DNA of 22,942 nt from positions 1-22,942 of the forward strand of contig JBKEDH010000088.1 of the NCBI GenBank assembly GCA_047975295.1, in the 5' to 3' direction. Origin of the DNA: JBKEDH01 sp047975295. Lineage in GTDB: Bacteria; Bacteroidota; Bacteroidia; Flavobacteriales; Flavobacteriaceae. Positions 1 through 7,599 of this stretch are shown here, in pieces. The notes below the pieces were generated by a model that did no database searches, was not told the origin of the DNA, and saw only the letters and a list, made by a program, of their open reading frames with translations. A program made the position numbers and the translations under genes. How positions within the stretch are numbered: the stretch's first letter is position 1; every line of letters begins with the position of its first letter.

Positions 1-153
1 ATAGAGCAAGTTCCCCAACCTAACAATAACTACCGTTACAGTATTTCGGGGCTACCAAGTACTGGTTACGAAGCAAAATCGACAGGTGTCCTTACCAAAG
101 TTGTAGGTTCTATTTTTAATCAGATATATTTTCTTCACCGTAATTTCGGATAA
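1..153 (+). CDS. C-terminal end of an unidentified protein (5' truncated by window)
   Basis: Frame 1 is open from the first base to the TAA at 151-153 and encodes the last 50 residues of a protein that begins outside the window. The segment contains the motif YRYSISGLPSTGYEAKSTG and ends in a hydrophobic/aromatic stretch (SIFNQIYFLHRNFG). Codon use resembles the neighbouring genes. I do not recognise the family from this tail. A co-directional small gene starts 29 bp downstream, so the two may be co-transcribed. Confidence 0.55.
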   Translation: MEQVPQPNNNYRYSISGLPSTGYEAKSTGVLTKVVGSIFNQIYFLHRNFG

Positions 154-182
154 AAACCTAATGAACTTCGCTAGCTGAATAA

Positions 183-401
183 ATGAAAGAAGATGTCGAA
201 TTAAGAAATCTTTTAGCTTCACGTTTCGACCGTGAAATGCTTATGGTACTATTGGGTGTAGATCGTGTCGATTTAGACGAAATAGTTAGTAAATGCAACT
301 ATTCGAAAGGATTTATACAAACAGCCAACGATTTGCAAATTCTCGATGCCATAAGCGCATGCTACGAAGAATATAAAATACTTAACAGAGGAAGAAATTA
401 G
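183..401 (+). CDS. Small unknown protein, 72 aa
   Basis: This is a soluble, charged, mostly helical 72-residue protein with no signal peptide or membrane segment. It starts MKEDVELRNLLASRFDREML and ends KILNRGRN. I do not recognise a family. The ATG at 183 follows closely on the stop of the preceding frame, so the gene may be the second member of an operon whose first gene is cut by the window edge. Support for it being real is codon use like that of its neighbours (GAA/GAT/TTA/AAA rich) and its position in an otherwise empty stretch. The alternative is a spurious ORF. Confidence 0.5.
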   Translation: MKEDVELRNLLASRFDREMLMVLLGVDRVDLDEIVSKCNYSKGFIQTANDLQILDAISACYEEYKILNRGRN

Positions 402-582
402 TTTTTTAAAGTAAAAAGATGCCTAAAGAAAGGGTTTTAAAAGAACAAAACCATAGAAAGTAATAAGCCAATACAAAAAGCTAGTTTCTCGACCCATCGA
501 CTTTTTAAAGCCTAATAGGTGTATATTACATCTCTAACTTATTGTTAAAAAGCGTATTAGTTATTTTCTAATTACATGCATC

Positions 583-1263
583 ATGAAAAAACATATTGTA
601 GTACTTACAGGAGCCGGAATAAGTGCCGAAAGCGGTATAAAAACCTTTAGGGACGCCGACGGTTTATGGGAAGGGCACGATATTATGGAAGTTGCATCTC
701 CCGAGGGCTTTGCAGCAAACCCCTCTTTGGTTTTAGATTTTTATAACCAACGCCGTAAACAACTTTTAGAAGTTACACCCAATACTGCCCACAATGCACT
801 GGTACAATTAGAAAACGATTACCAAGTATCCATAATTACCCAAAACGTGGACGACCTACACGAACGCGCAGGCAGCAGCCATGTTACCCACTTACATGGT
901 GAACTTTTAAAAGCCAGAAGTTCGTTTGATGCTCATGATATTTTTGAATGGAAAACCGATATCAATTTAGGCGATGTATGTAAAAAAGGTACCCAAATAC
1001 GACCTCATATTGTTTGGTTTGGAGAAGCCGTCCCCATGATTGAAAAGGCTTCTGAAATTTGTCAAACAGCCGATATTTTAATTATAATAGGCACTTCTAT
1101 GCAAGTATATCCTGCTGCCGGGTTAATGCACTACGCTCCCAAGGATATTCCCATATATTTTATAGATCCCAACCCTGCCATAGACTATAAGCCCAACCTA
1201 ACCGTTATTGCAGAAACAGCCACAAAAGGTATGCAAAAGGTGTTGGATATGTTACGAGACTAA
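583..1263 (+). CDS. cobB: Sir2-family NAD-dependent protein deacylase
   Basis: This is a class III bacterial sirtuin of 226 residues, which removes acyl groups from protein lysines using NAD+ and yields nicotinamide and O-acyl-ADP-ribose. Motifs seen in order: the NAD-binding GAGISAESGI (10-19) with FRD (22-24), TQNVDDLHERAGS (86-98), the catalytic His in LHGE (His105), RPHIVWFGE (140-148) and GTSMQVYPAAG (170-180). Tyr54 and Arg57 in FYNQRR match the Tyr/Arg pair that in E. coli CobB and human SIRT5 contacts negatively charged acyl groups, so desuccinylase or demalonylase activity is inferred. The four zinc-binding cysteines usual between the HGE and RPH motifs are absent; only Cys132 lies there. 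The protein is cytoplasmic. It stands alone, about 180 bp after the preceding small gene. Confidence 0.93.
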   Translation: MKKHIVVLTGAGISAESGIKTFRDADGLWEGHDIMEVASPEGFAANPSLVLDFYNQRRKQLLEVTPNTAHNALVQLENDYQVSIITQNVDDLHERAGSSHVTHLHGELLKARSSFDAHDIFEWKTDINLGDVCKKGTQIRPHIVWFGEAVPMIEKASEICQTADILIIIGTSMQVYPAAGLMHYAPKDIPIYFIDPNPAIDYKPNLTVIAETATKGMQKVLDMLRD

Positions 1264-1454
1264 TATTATTACCACTTGGTACACGACAAAAATTCAATAT
1301 TACCAATAGTCAAAACATTGAACTGCCTTTTAAAAACCTTTAAGGGTTTATAATATTTTTTAGAGATACTTTATTTGTTCTATACGGCATATACACTTAG
1401 GGTTCCCCGTATTTTGAATTTTGTTAACAAACCCAAAAGTCTGTTTTGTACAAT

Positions 1455-1964
1455 TTACTTAATCCGAACACCCTGTGTTGTAAACGACAAGCCTTGCTGA
1501 CCGGAAGTGGATATCATAATCCCTTCAAAAAGTGGTTCGTTAACGTCGTGGCTTATTGACCATTCGAACACAAAATTTGGCCCCGTACCACCATCTTGAT
1601 CTATTTCGTCGATAACAATTTCGACGGTTTCCATAGGTGCTATATAGATGGTTTTCTCAAAATAAGTTCGTATGTGGTGTCCATTGGTACCAAAATATTC
1701 GGCTTTGTTTATATAAATGGAATCCTTTCGATTGGTATTGCGCATACTTACAATGGCTGTTAAGTTATGGGTTCTGTGCTCTGTTAAGCTATAAATTTGC
1801 GAATAAACAGACAGATATGTCGTGCCATGTAGCAACGAATCGGTTTTAGACAAGCCTACACTCCTACTATCCCAATTTATAGCGCTTATGGAACTTATTT
1901 CTTTTTCTTTTTCGCAGGATTGTATTAATAGTAGAAACAAAAATATTTTTAGCAAATTTTTCAT
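1455..1964 (-). CDS. DUF3124-family lipoprotein
   Basis: This 169-residue envelope protein has a lipoprotein signal peptide: MKN, a hydrophobic run, then a lipobox ending at Cys17 in LIQSCEKE. The body carries the features of DUF3124: a YLSVYSQIYS start strand, LTAIVSMRNTN, the KAEYFGTNGHHIRTYF segment, IYIAPMETVEIVI, and the GGTGPNFVFEWS motif near residues 125-136. The biochemical role of DUF3124 is not known. The gene is convergent with the sirtuin gene across a 191-bp gap. A short perfect palindrome lies about 43 bp upstream of its start, and a near-identical one lies beyond its 3' end. Confidence 0.85.
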   Translation of the reverse strand: MKNLLKIFLFLLLIQSCEKEKEISSISAINWDSRSVGLSKTDSLLHGTTYLSVYSQIYSLTEHRTHNLTAIVSMRNTNRKDSIYINKAEYFGTNGHHIRTYFEKTIYIAPMETVEIVIDEIDQDGGTGPNFVFEWSISHDVNEPLFEGIMISTSGQQGLSFTTQGVRIK

Positions 1965-2055
1965 CTATTAAATTTTTGTAATAAGTTGTTTTTTAGTAAT
2001 TTAATTATACCATTTGGTATTGACCATTGTCTGCCATGAGCTTTTATACTCAAAT

Positions 2056-2265
2056 TTAATGCTTTTTAACACTCAATGCTCCATGTGGGCATTTGGATAT
2101 TTGGTTTACAAGTGCTTTGGTCGTGGCATTTTCGGGTTTTATCCATGGGCGGTCTTTAGGGTTGTAAACTTCGGGCAATGTCTTTACGCAGATACCTGCA
2201 TGAATACATTTTTCGGGTTTCCACAAAATTGTAATTTCTCCGTTGGTATATTCTTTTGTCTTCAT
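2056..2265 (-). CDS. Divergent 4Fe-4S mono-cluster protein (Fer4_19 / YjdI-like)
   Basis: This is a 69-residue single-domain iron-sulfur protein. The cluster signature is CIHAGIC (Cys20, His22, Cys26), then PEVYNPKDRPWIKP, then KCPHGALS (Cys59). The pattern of three cysteines plus a nearby histidine is that of the Fer4_19 group found alone or next to CDGSH-type domains. The role is presumably small-scale electron transfer in the cytoplasm; the partner is unknown. I chose the ATG at 2265 (MKTKEYTNGE) because family members start this way; an in-frame ATG at 2277 would add MIRI. It lies downstream of, and in the same direction as, the glycosyltransferase gene, with about 87 bp between. Confidence 0.88.
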   Translation of the reverse strand: MKTKEYTNGEITILWKPEKCIHAGICVKTLPEVYNPKDRPWIKPENATTKALVNQISKCPHGALSVKKH

Positions 2266-2352
2266 AATCCTAATCATAAAAAATTAACTCTACAATTTAA
2301 CCGAAATTCACTTAATAAAAAAGACAAATTGGAAAAACACTTATTTTCGTAT

Positions 2353-3633
2353 TTAAAAATTTTTGTTTTTTTGTTTTTCTTCAATCCATTTTCCCATAAA
2401 CCTGGTACTTTGCATACTATGGTGTCGCAGCATTTGTCCCGTAAAATTATCCAATCGTCTTTTTATTAGATTTTTACGGATTTCTTCTATGGTTTGGATA
2501 AATTTTTTTTCATATTTTTTCTTACAAAAACGGGTGTTTATAATGTTAAATCCGTTTGCTTGTTTTTCATTCCAAATATTTTCATTTAAATATAGCTGTA
2601 CGGCACTATTGGCAAAATCTTCTGCCACATTGGCAATACAAGCATTAGACGACATATTACCAAACATTCCTTCGGCTCCAATATTTGTTGTAACACAAGG
2701 CGTACCGTTTACCATGGCATCGATTAATTTCCCTTTTAAGCCCGCACCAAAACGAATGGGAGCTAAACATATTCGGGCATGTTGCATAATGTAGTTAACG
2801 TCTGGGGCAAATCCTTTTACTAAAAACCGCTGTTCTTTATTGTGTAATTTATTAGCTTTTTGTTTGGCATAAGCCCCATAAACATGCATTTCGGCCATGG
2901 GCAGTTGCTTTTTTATAATCGGCCAAATACTTTCCTTTAAGTATTGTACAGCATTATAATTGGGCTCGTGCAGAAAATTACCTATAGTAACAAAATGTTG
3001 ACGCATCCCAAAATTGGGCAATGTTTTTATGTTTTTTTTAGAGATTTCATCTTGCAAAAACGGTAAATACAGCAACAAAGCGGTATCGACCTTAAAATCG
3101 TTTTTAAGTAATTCCATTTCGTATTCGGAAATAATCAAGCTTAAATCGCATCGGTAAATACTGGCCACTTCCCGTTTGGCGTAATCGTTAAAAAGATAGT
3201 TTTTATTAAAGGGCTTTTTATCCTTAAATGCCTGCTGCCTGCCTTTACGCAGGCCGTGCAAATCTTCGGTATCTAAAATTCGTAAGGCTTTGGGACATTG
3301 TTCGGCAACACGCCACCCAAATTGTTCCTCGACCATAAAACGATCGAACAGTACCACGTTAGGATTAAGCGTTTTTACAAAATCGTTAAAACCGGAATCG
3401 TTTAATTTTATTGTAACCTGATCGATGCCAATATTATTTAAGTCGAATGCGTTTTGGGTTTTGGCACAGGTACTTGCAAAAGTAATGTTATAATTTTTGG
3501 CCTTAAAAAAATATATAAGTTGTAGCATTCGGCTACCAGCTGCCGAACTTTTGGGCTCCGGCCAAACAAAACCCAAAATTAAAAGTCTGTTCAAATTGTT
3601 ATCATTTGCTTTTATATGTTCTTTTATGTACAT
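2353..3633 (-). CDS. Family 4-type (GT-B) glycosyltransferase
   Basis: This 426-residue protein has a GT-B fold sequence and no membrane segment. The N-terminal domain begins LLILGFVWPEPKSSAAGSRM, the usual start of such enzymes with a glycine/serine loop. The C-terminal Rossmann domain contains NFLHEPNYNAVQYL, VYGAYA, VKGFAPDVNYIMQHARICLAP and the donor-site segment FGAGLKGKLIDAMVNGTP (about residues 297-314), then TNIGAEGM. It resembles the Glyco_trans_1_4 group. It would transfer a sugar from a nucleotide-activated donor to an unidentified acceptor, perhaps a cell-surface glycan. No other polysaccharide genes are adjacent, so the substrate cannot be inferred. The ATG at 3633 is the first in frame. 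Confidence 0.85.
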   Translation of the reverse strand: MYIKEHIKANDNNLNRLLILGFVWPEPKSSAAGSRMLQLIYFFKAKNYNITFASTCAKTQNAFDLNNIGIDQVTIKLNDSGFNDFVKTLNPNVVLFDRFMVEEQFGWRVAEQCPKALRILDTEDLHGLRKGRQQAFKDKKPFNKNYLFNDYAKREVASIYRCDLSLIISEYEMELLKNDFKVDTALLLYLPFLQDEISKKNIKTLPNFGMRQHFVTIGNFLHEPNYNAVQYLKESIWPIIKKQLPMAEMHVYGAYAKQKANKLHNKEQRFLVKGFAPDVNYIMQHARICLAPIRFGAGLKGKLIDAMVNGTPCVTTNIGAEGMFGNMSSNACIANVAEDFANSAVQLYLNENIWNEKQANGFNIINTRFCKKKYEKKFIQTIEEIRKNLIKRRLDNFTGQMLRHHSMQSTRFMGKWIEEKQKNKNF

Positions 3634-3686
3634 TACATCTTTAAAAAATCAATTTTACAAACAGACGCCTGAATATCAAATATTTA

Positions 3687-4415
3687 TTATTTTTCGTTAT
3701 ACGATATTTCCTTGACATGTAGCTGGTAAGTATCGGAGTTGTTCTTTTTTGCCGTAAACTCAATTAAATTATGGTAATCGTCATATTTTCTATTTCCTAT
3801 AATTTCGGTATATGTTGTTTGCTTATCTTTTTCAATATAGAAGTTCTTATATAATACTTCCCGAAAAATGTTATCTTTATAAACATCGACATAAGAGCCT
3901 TCTAGTATTTTTTTTCCTTTTTTATTGTATTTAACCACGCTTCCGCTATCGATTCTGTTATTTTTATTCAAATGGAAATAATATTCGTGGACAATGCCGT
4001 TATTCGTTGTGCTTGTACGGCGATAGGTTTTGTTATTTACCCAAGCAAATTTTCCCGATTCTATCAAGCTGTCGTTGGAGTTTTGACTTTTCTTGTACGA
4101 TTTTTTAATACCATTTTCAAACTTAAACGTATAGGTATAGCTTTCTACAGTTTCATACTGTATAACTTTAAAAATATTACCGTCTTCGTTAAAAAAATAT
4201 TCCTTTTCCGATAAAATATTATTATCATACCTTTTTGACCAATCATCTAAATCTGTCTTAAAATAAACATAGGATTTTATGTGTTTTACGTTGCCTTTTA
4301 GTCCCATTTCCAAAATATCGTTCACTTTCTGTCCATGCGAAAGGTTATTTTGGCTATTAAATAACATGGAATGAAAAAGCAAGTAAATAAACAGTATTGT
4401 TTTTATACATTTCAT
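3687..4415 (-). CDS. Secreted protein of unknown function, 242 aa
   Basis: An N-terminal signal peptide is visible: MKCIK, then a hydrophobic run, with likely cleavage before QNNLSHGQ around residue 23. There is no lipobox, so the mature protein is probably periplasmic or exported. The body has loosely repeated stretches of about 25 residues with aromatic and glycine-turn patterns (EKEYFFNEDGNIFKV, YTFKFENGIKKSY, YDDYHNLIEFT), like the YD/MORN-style repeats of Bacteroidota surface proteins. I do not recognise a named family. It lies 53 bp upstream of the glycosyltransferase gene in the same direction and may be co-transcribed with it. Confidence 0.75.
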   Translation of the reverse strand: MKCIKTILFIYLLFHSMLFNSQNNLSHGQKVNDILEMGLKGNVKHIKSYVYFKTDLDDWSKRYDNNILSEKEYFFNEDGNIFKVIQYETVESYTYTFKFENGIKKSYKKSQNSNDSLIESGKFAWVNNKTYRRTSTTNNGIVHEYYFHLNKNNRIDSGSVVKYNKKGKKILEGSYVDVYKDNIFREVLYKNFYIEKDKQTTYTEIIGNRKYDDYHNLIEFTAKKNNSDTYQLHVKEISYNEK

Positions 4416-4587
4416 AATTTAACTTTAAGCAAACGCATTTAAACTTTTCAACAGGACTTTTACTTCATAAATAAATCCAGTATTTCATCTTCGAAATTAC
4501 CGAAAGATAACATTTACTATTGAATCTCGATCAACAATTTTGTTTAAAAATCATAATTTAGATAAAACGGCACAATGCTAAGGCTTT

Positions 4588-4974
4588 TTATTTACCCAAT
4601 ACCGAGGCTATATCGGGTTTAAAATAATTGGGGCCTTTAAGCACTTTACCATCTTCTCTATAAATAGGCTCACCGTTTTTGTCGAGTTTGCTCATGTTAC
4701 TACGTTGTATTTCGTTAAAAACAGCTTCTATTTTATCTTGGAGACCATGTTCTATAATGGTACCGCACAAAATATAGAGCATATCGCCCAAAGCATCGGC
4801 AACTTCGACCAAATCGTTACTATGGGCTGCCTGTAAATACTCTTCGTTCTCCTCTTTCATTAAATTAAAACGTAAAGTGTTTTTATTGGTGCCCAAACTG
4901 GCTTTGGGAACTTGGCTATACCCTAATTTGTATGCCGTATGAAATGTTTTTACTGCTTCAATCTTATTTTTCAT
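4588..4974 (-). CDS. MazG-like all-alpha nucleoside triphosphate pyrophosphohydrolase
   Basis: This 128-residue helical protein carries the metal-binding signature of all-alpha NTP pyrophosphatases: the acidic cluster EENEEY (41-46) and EVADALGD (57-64), giving the ExxE and ExxD sets that bind Mg2+. It probably hydrolyses a (d)NTP or a related pyrophosphate-containing compound to the monophosphate plus PPi as a house-cleaning enzyme. Histidine biosynthesis HisE is a relative, but no his genes are near. The C-terminal half (SKLDKNGEPIYREDGKVLKGPNYFKPD) is typical of the phage/bacterial subgroup of this fold. It is divergent from the small membrane protein gene at 5071. Confidence 0.85.
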   Translation of the reverse strand: MKNKIEAVKTFHTAYKLGYSQVPKASLGTNKNTLRFNLMKEENEEYLQAAHSNDLVEVADALGDMLYILCGTIIEHGLQDKIEAVFNEIQRSNMSKLDKNGEPIYREDGKVLKGPNYFKPDIASVLGK

Positions 4975-5046
4975 TAGTTTTTATTTATTGTCAAAACAAC
5001 ACTTTTTATAACAGAACTTCAGGTTTAAAAATCGTTTTGTTTTATT

Positions 5047-5054
5047 TATTTTTG
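5047..5054 (+). promoter_or_regulatory. Bacteroidota -7 box TATTTTTG
   Basis: TATTTTTG fits the TAnnTTTG -7 consensus of Bacteroidota sigma factors and ends 16 bp before the ATG of the 60-residue membrane protein. No convincing TTG -33 element is seen at the usual spacing. Confidence 0.45.
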
Positions 5055-5070
5055 TACAAAATTAATAGAT

Positions 5071-5253
5071 ATGTTCAGTACGGGACAAATTATTTTTGGT
5101 ATTATTTTCTTTATTGTTTTTGCCGTGGTTATCGGTATTATGTACAAAAAAGACCTCAACTTACATAAAAAATTTTACTCGGGAAGTTTTTGGGTACTCC
5201 TTGCTTTTATAGCCTTTATTCTATTGATAGTATCCATTAAATTTATTTTTTAG
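5071..5253 (+). CDS. Small two-span membrane protein, 60 aa
   Basis: This 60-residue protein has two hydrophobic helices: about residues 7-24 (IIFGIIFFIVFAVVIGIM) and 40-58. A short basic connecting loop (YKKDLNLHKKFYSGS) suggests both ends face outward and the loop is cytoplasmic, by the positive-inside rule. It ends KFIF. Small proteins of this type are common in Flavobacteriia and have no assigned function. A -7 box lies at 5047-5054. The gene diverges from the MazG-like gene. The next coding region downstream is more than 300 bp away, so it is probably monocistronic. Confidence 0.75.
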   Translation: MFSTGQIIFGIIFFIVFAVVIGIMYKKDLNLHKKFYSGSFWVLLAFIAFILLIVSIKFIF

Positions 5254-5311
5254 CTATACAATCCATGAGAAAAATTTTAACTATATCCATTACTACTAAT
5301 CTTAAAATTTA

Positions 5312-5462
5312 GAATCTGTTTAAATTTGTATGATTGCCTTTTTGTTTAGTTTATTTTTGATGCAGAATAAGGCAAAAATAGAAGATAATAGCTAGGCTAC
5401 TTGATGAAGTTTTAACGAAAATATGTGTAGAAAAAACAATTGATATAAATTTAAACAGGCTC
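5312..5462. repeat. Inverted-repeat (MITE/REP-like) element, copy R1
   Basis: The left arm begins CTGTTTAAATTT at 5316 and the right arm ends AAATTTAAACAG at 5458. The 12 bp are perfectly inverted, and pairing continues imperfectly both inward (TAT, TTG, T-run) and outward (GARYCTG). The total is about 151 bp. The interior has GGCAAAAATAGAAGAT and GGCTAC blocks that also occur, in the same order relative to the arms, on the minus strand of copies R2 and R3, so R1 is a diverged relative in the opposite orientation. There is no coding capacity and no obvious target-site duplication. Confidence 0.7.
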
Positions 5463-5470
5463 TTGGTTAT

Positions 5471-5490
5471 AGAACTCGTTTAAACTTTTT
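5471..5490. repeat. Solo terminus of the GTTTAAAC repeat family
   Basis: AGAACTCGTTTAAACTTTTT is identical over its AACTCGTTTAAACTTTTT core to the left end of copy R2 (7600-7617) and to another solo end at 20477-20496. It lies 8 bp after R1. A degenerate inverted partner may lie at about 5745-5764 (GTTTAGACGAAGT), which would enclose the microprotein ORF, but this pairing is weak. Confidence 0.6.
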
Positions 5491-5606
5491 CTGTTTTTAA
5501 GTTATCACCTATATTTCAATGGCTTAAAAAGAATTATCTTAGTTTTACGCAACCAAATCAATCATATTGCATCTAACAGGTAACAACACAACAAAACCAA
5601 CTTGTT

Positions 5607-5693
5607 ATGAGCCTTTTTTACACTATCGGGATTCTTATCCTTGTTAATATTCTACTTTTATTTTTTAGCGTAAACAAAAGAACAGAACCCTAA
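5607..5693 (+). CDS. Probable 28-residue single-span membrane microprotein
   Basis: An ATG at 5607 opens a 28-codon frame ending in TAA at 5693. The peptide starts MSLFYTIGILILVN, continues with an uninterrupted hydrophobic helix of about 20 residues, and ends in a short polar tail, SVNKRTEP. This is the architecture of a bacterial small membrane protein: N-terminus, one helix, charged C-terminus. It is the only sensible frame in the region between the repeats and the SRPBCC gene. It has no recognisable family or visible ribosome-binding site. AT-rich DNA yields short hydrophobic ORFs by chance, which is the main alternative. Confidence 0.45.
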   Translation: MSLFYTIGILILVNILLLFFSVNKRTEP

Positions 5694-5947
5694 ACTCCTA
5701 TTCATCAGTTCTTTTAATTTATACATAATTAGGAAATTTATTAAAGTCCGTTTAGACGAAGTGCTAAACTATAAATGCTTATATTTGTTCTTTTAGCGCA
5801 TAACAAAAATCGATTTACTCAATTTATTAAACTGGTTTTTAACATCTTCGAGTTTGACAATTCGATATACCAACTTGGAGACACATTAAAGATATTTTCG
5901 GGTTTTTATCTTGTGCTAGAGTTTGTTTTACACTAAAACAGTAGCAA

Positions 5948-6973
5948 ATGAAGATTATTAAGTATTTTCTATTCCTTTTGTTGATTGTCGTAATTGGGGG
6001 AGCCATTTATATAGCGGTACAGCCCAACTCTTTTAAGGTAACACGTAGCATAACCATTAAGGCTCCTGCCGAAGTGATTTATAACAATGTTATCGATTTT
6101 AAAAATTGGCCGGACTGGCTCTCATGGTTAGAGGAAAATCCGGAAACAACAGTTTCCTTTCCCGAAAAAACCAATGGCATTAATGGTTCCTACTCTTGGG
6201 AAGACAGCAAAGGCAAAGGCAGTATGACCACTTTAGAAGCTTCGAACTTTACTTCCATTAAACAGGAAATGCGTTTTGGTGAATATCCACCTTCTATGGT
6301 CGATTGGAAATTTACCTCAACACACAATGGAGCTACAGAAGTAACCTGGTCTATATCGGGCGAAAATTTACCTTTCGATTTTAAAGCCTTCAATATTATT
6401 TCGGGTGGCATTGAAAAAACCATTGGTCCACAATACGAACGCAGCCTTGCCAAATTAGACAGTATAGTTACCGCCAGTATAAAAATTTACAACATAACCG
6501 TAAATGGCACAACAAACCTTAGTGGCGGTTACTATTTATACAATACAACCTCTTGTAAAATAAATGAAATAAGCAATAAAATACAAGAGTTAATGCCCAA
6601 TTTAATAACCTATGTAAAAAACAACAATATTGAGATTGCCGGCGCTCCTTTTATTAATTACATTAAATGGGACATTGATAACAATGCTGCAATCTTTTCT
6701 TGTTGCGCTCCTACTTCGGAGAAAATAATAACTACCAACAGTAATATTTTAACAGGGCAACTCCCCTCCTTCAAAGCTGTGAAGACAACTTTAACCGGTA
6801 ATTATATTAATCTAACCGAAGCTTGGGACACAGCCAAAAAATACGTTACCGATAACACTTTGGAGTTTACGGAAAATGGCCCGATGATAGAAATTTACAA
6901 AACTACCCCTAATGAAACGGCTAATCCGGCCAATTGGATAACCGAAATTTACATAGCTGTAAAGGAAGAATAG
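5948..6973 (+). CDS. Membrane-anchored SRPBCC (START-like) protein with C-terminal GyrI-like domain
   Basis: This 341-residue protein has three parts. Residues 5-24 are a hydrophobic membrane anchor. Residues about 30-170 are a polyketide cyclase/START-like (SRPBCC) domain, recognised by SFKVTRSITIKAPAEVIYN, the NWPDWLSW segment and GSYSWEDSKGKGSMTT. Residues about 178-341 resemble the GyrI-like/AraC effector-binding domain, with GGYYLYNTTS, a GAPFINY motif and a final EIYIAVKE strand. Both folds bind small hydrophobic ligands, and the ligand here is unknown. The two-domain order is common in Bacteroidota. The gene ends tail-to-tail with the DUF1684 gene, only 6 bp away. Confidence 0.85.
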   Translation: MKIIKYFLFLLLIVVIGGAIYIAVQPNSFKVTRSITIKAPAEVIYNNVIDFKNWPDWLSWLEENPETTVSFPEKTNGINGSYSWEDSKGKGSMTTLEASNFTSIKQEMRFGEYPPSMVDWKFTSTHNGATEVTWSISGENLPFDFKAFNIISGGIEKTIGPQYERSLAKLDSIVTASIKIYNITVNGTTNLSGGYYLYNTTSCKINEISNKIQELMPNLITYVKNNNIEIAGAPFINYIKWDIDNNAAIFSCCAPTSEKIITTNSNILTGQLPSFKAVKTTLTGNYINLTEAWDTAKKYVTDNTLEFTENGPMIEIYKTTPNETANPANWITEIYIAVKEE

Positions 6974-6979
6974 CCGGTC

Positions 6980-7582
6980 TTATTTTTTAAAGTTCTTTAC
7001 ACCAGCTTCAATTCTCGTTTTTAAATAATTTATTCGGGGTACCAGTGGGCAGGAATACTTATCGTTATATGCACAATACGGATTATAGGCCGAATTAAAA
7101 TCTATAAGTAATGTGTCGTTTTCCGGTATTCTAATATCAATATACCGACCACCTCCATAAGTTTCCAATCCATTGGTTTCATCAAGAAAAGGTAAGAATA
7201 GGTAATCTTCGTAGCCTATTTTGTTCGTTAATTCCAAGTTTTGATAAACACTCAACCTAAACTCCTTATCTTTTATGCTAAATTTTATTTCACCATATTT
7301 AACATAATTGGGCAACCTATTAGTTGTAGTCTTCATTTTAAACGGCTGTTCGCTTGGAGTATGGATTAAAACCGCTTTCACCGCATAAATTGAATCGTAT
7401 TTAAAAAATTCCAATCCTTTAAAACGCTTTCTATCGCTATCTTTTAAAGGCGATTCGGAAACATCTTTGAATTTCGCATTAAGTGTTTTTTGAAATTCGG
7501 TTGCACCCAACAAAGGCTGTTTTCCATTATTACAAGAAAATAGACAACATACCCAAATAAGCATTATAAGTACTTTTTTCAT
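6980..7582 (-). CDS. DUF1684-family lipoprotein
   Basis: This is a 200-residue protein with a lipoprotein signal peptide ending in LFSC (Cys17). The body matches DUF1684: SPLKDSDRKRFKGLEFF (about 44-60), the YLFLPFLDETNGLETYGGGRYIDI core (about 126-150), and the diagnostic DFNSAYNPYCAYNDKYSCPLVP run followed by N.LKTRIEAG. The cysteines in NPYCAYN and YSCP are the conserved pair of the family. The molecular function of DUF1684 is unknown. The gene is convergent with the SRPBCC gene, and its upstream region holds repeat copy R2 and the promoter of the divergent ypdA gene. Confidence 0.9.
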   Translation of the reverse strand: MKKVLIMLIWVCCLFSCNNGKQPLLGATEFQKTLNAKFKDVSESPLKDSDRKRFKGLEFFKYDSIYAVKAVLIHTPSEQPFKMKTTTNRLPNYVKYGEIKFSIKDKEFRLSVYQNLELTNKIGYEDYLFLPFLDETNGLETYGGGRYIDIRIPENDTLLIDFNSAYNPYCAYNDKYSCPLVPRINYLKTRIEAGVKNFKK

Positions 7583-7599
7583 GGTTATTTATTTTATTA

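Larger units (their letters stand above)
5254..5947. other. Repeat-rich intergenic region
   Basis: This 694-bp stretch separates the 60-residue membrane protein gene from the SRPBCC gene. It holds one complete inverted-repeat element (5312-5462), a solo terminus of the related family (5471-5490), a 28-codon microprotein ORF (5607-5693) and a degenerate inverted match to the solo terminus around 5745-5764. A TATATTTG sequence at 5780-5787 fits the -7 consensus but lies 160 bp from the next ATG. No RNA gene is recognised. Confidence 0.6.

Noticed and set aside
1326..1370. A terminator between the sirtuin and DUF3124 genes around AAACCTTTAAGGGTTT.
   Set aside because: The stem is short with a bulge, and the T-run is separated from it; too weak to call.
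2014..2469. A 151-codon plus-strand ORF.
   Set aside because: It is antisense to the 4Fe-4S protein and the glycosyltransferase, which have clear family motifs; its composition (Phe/Cys/Leu rich) is typical of a shadow frame.
4434..4453. CGCATTTAAACTTTTCAAC as a further repeat terminus.
   Set aside because: Similarity to the R3 arm is limited to the AT-rich core, there is no inverted partner before 4588, and the match is within what AT-rich DNA gives by chance.
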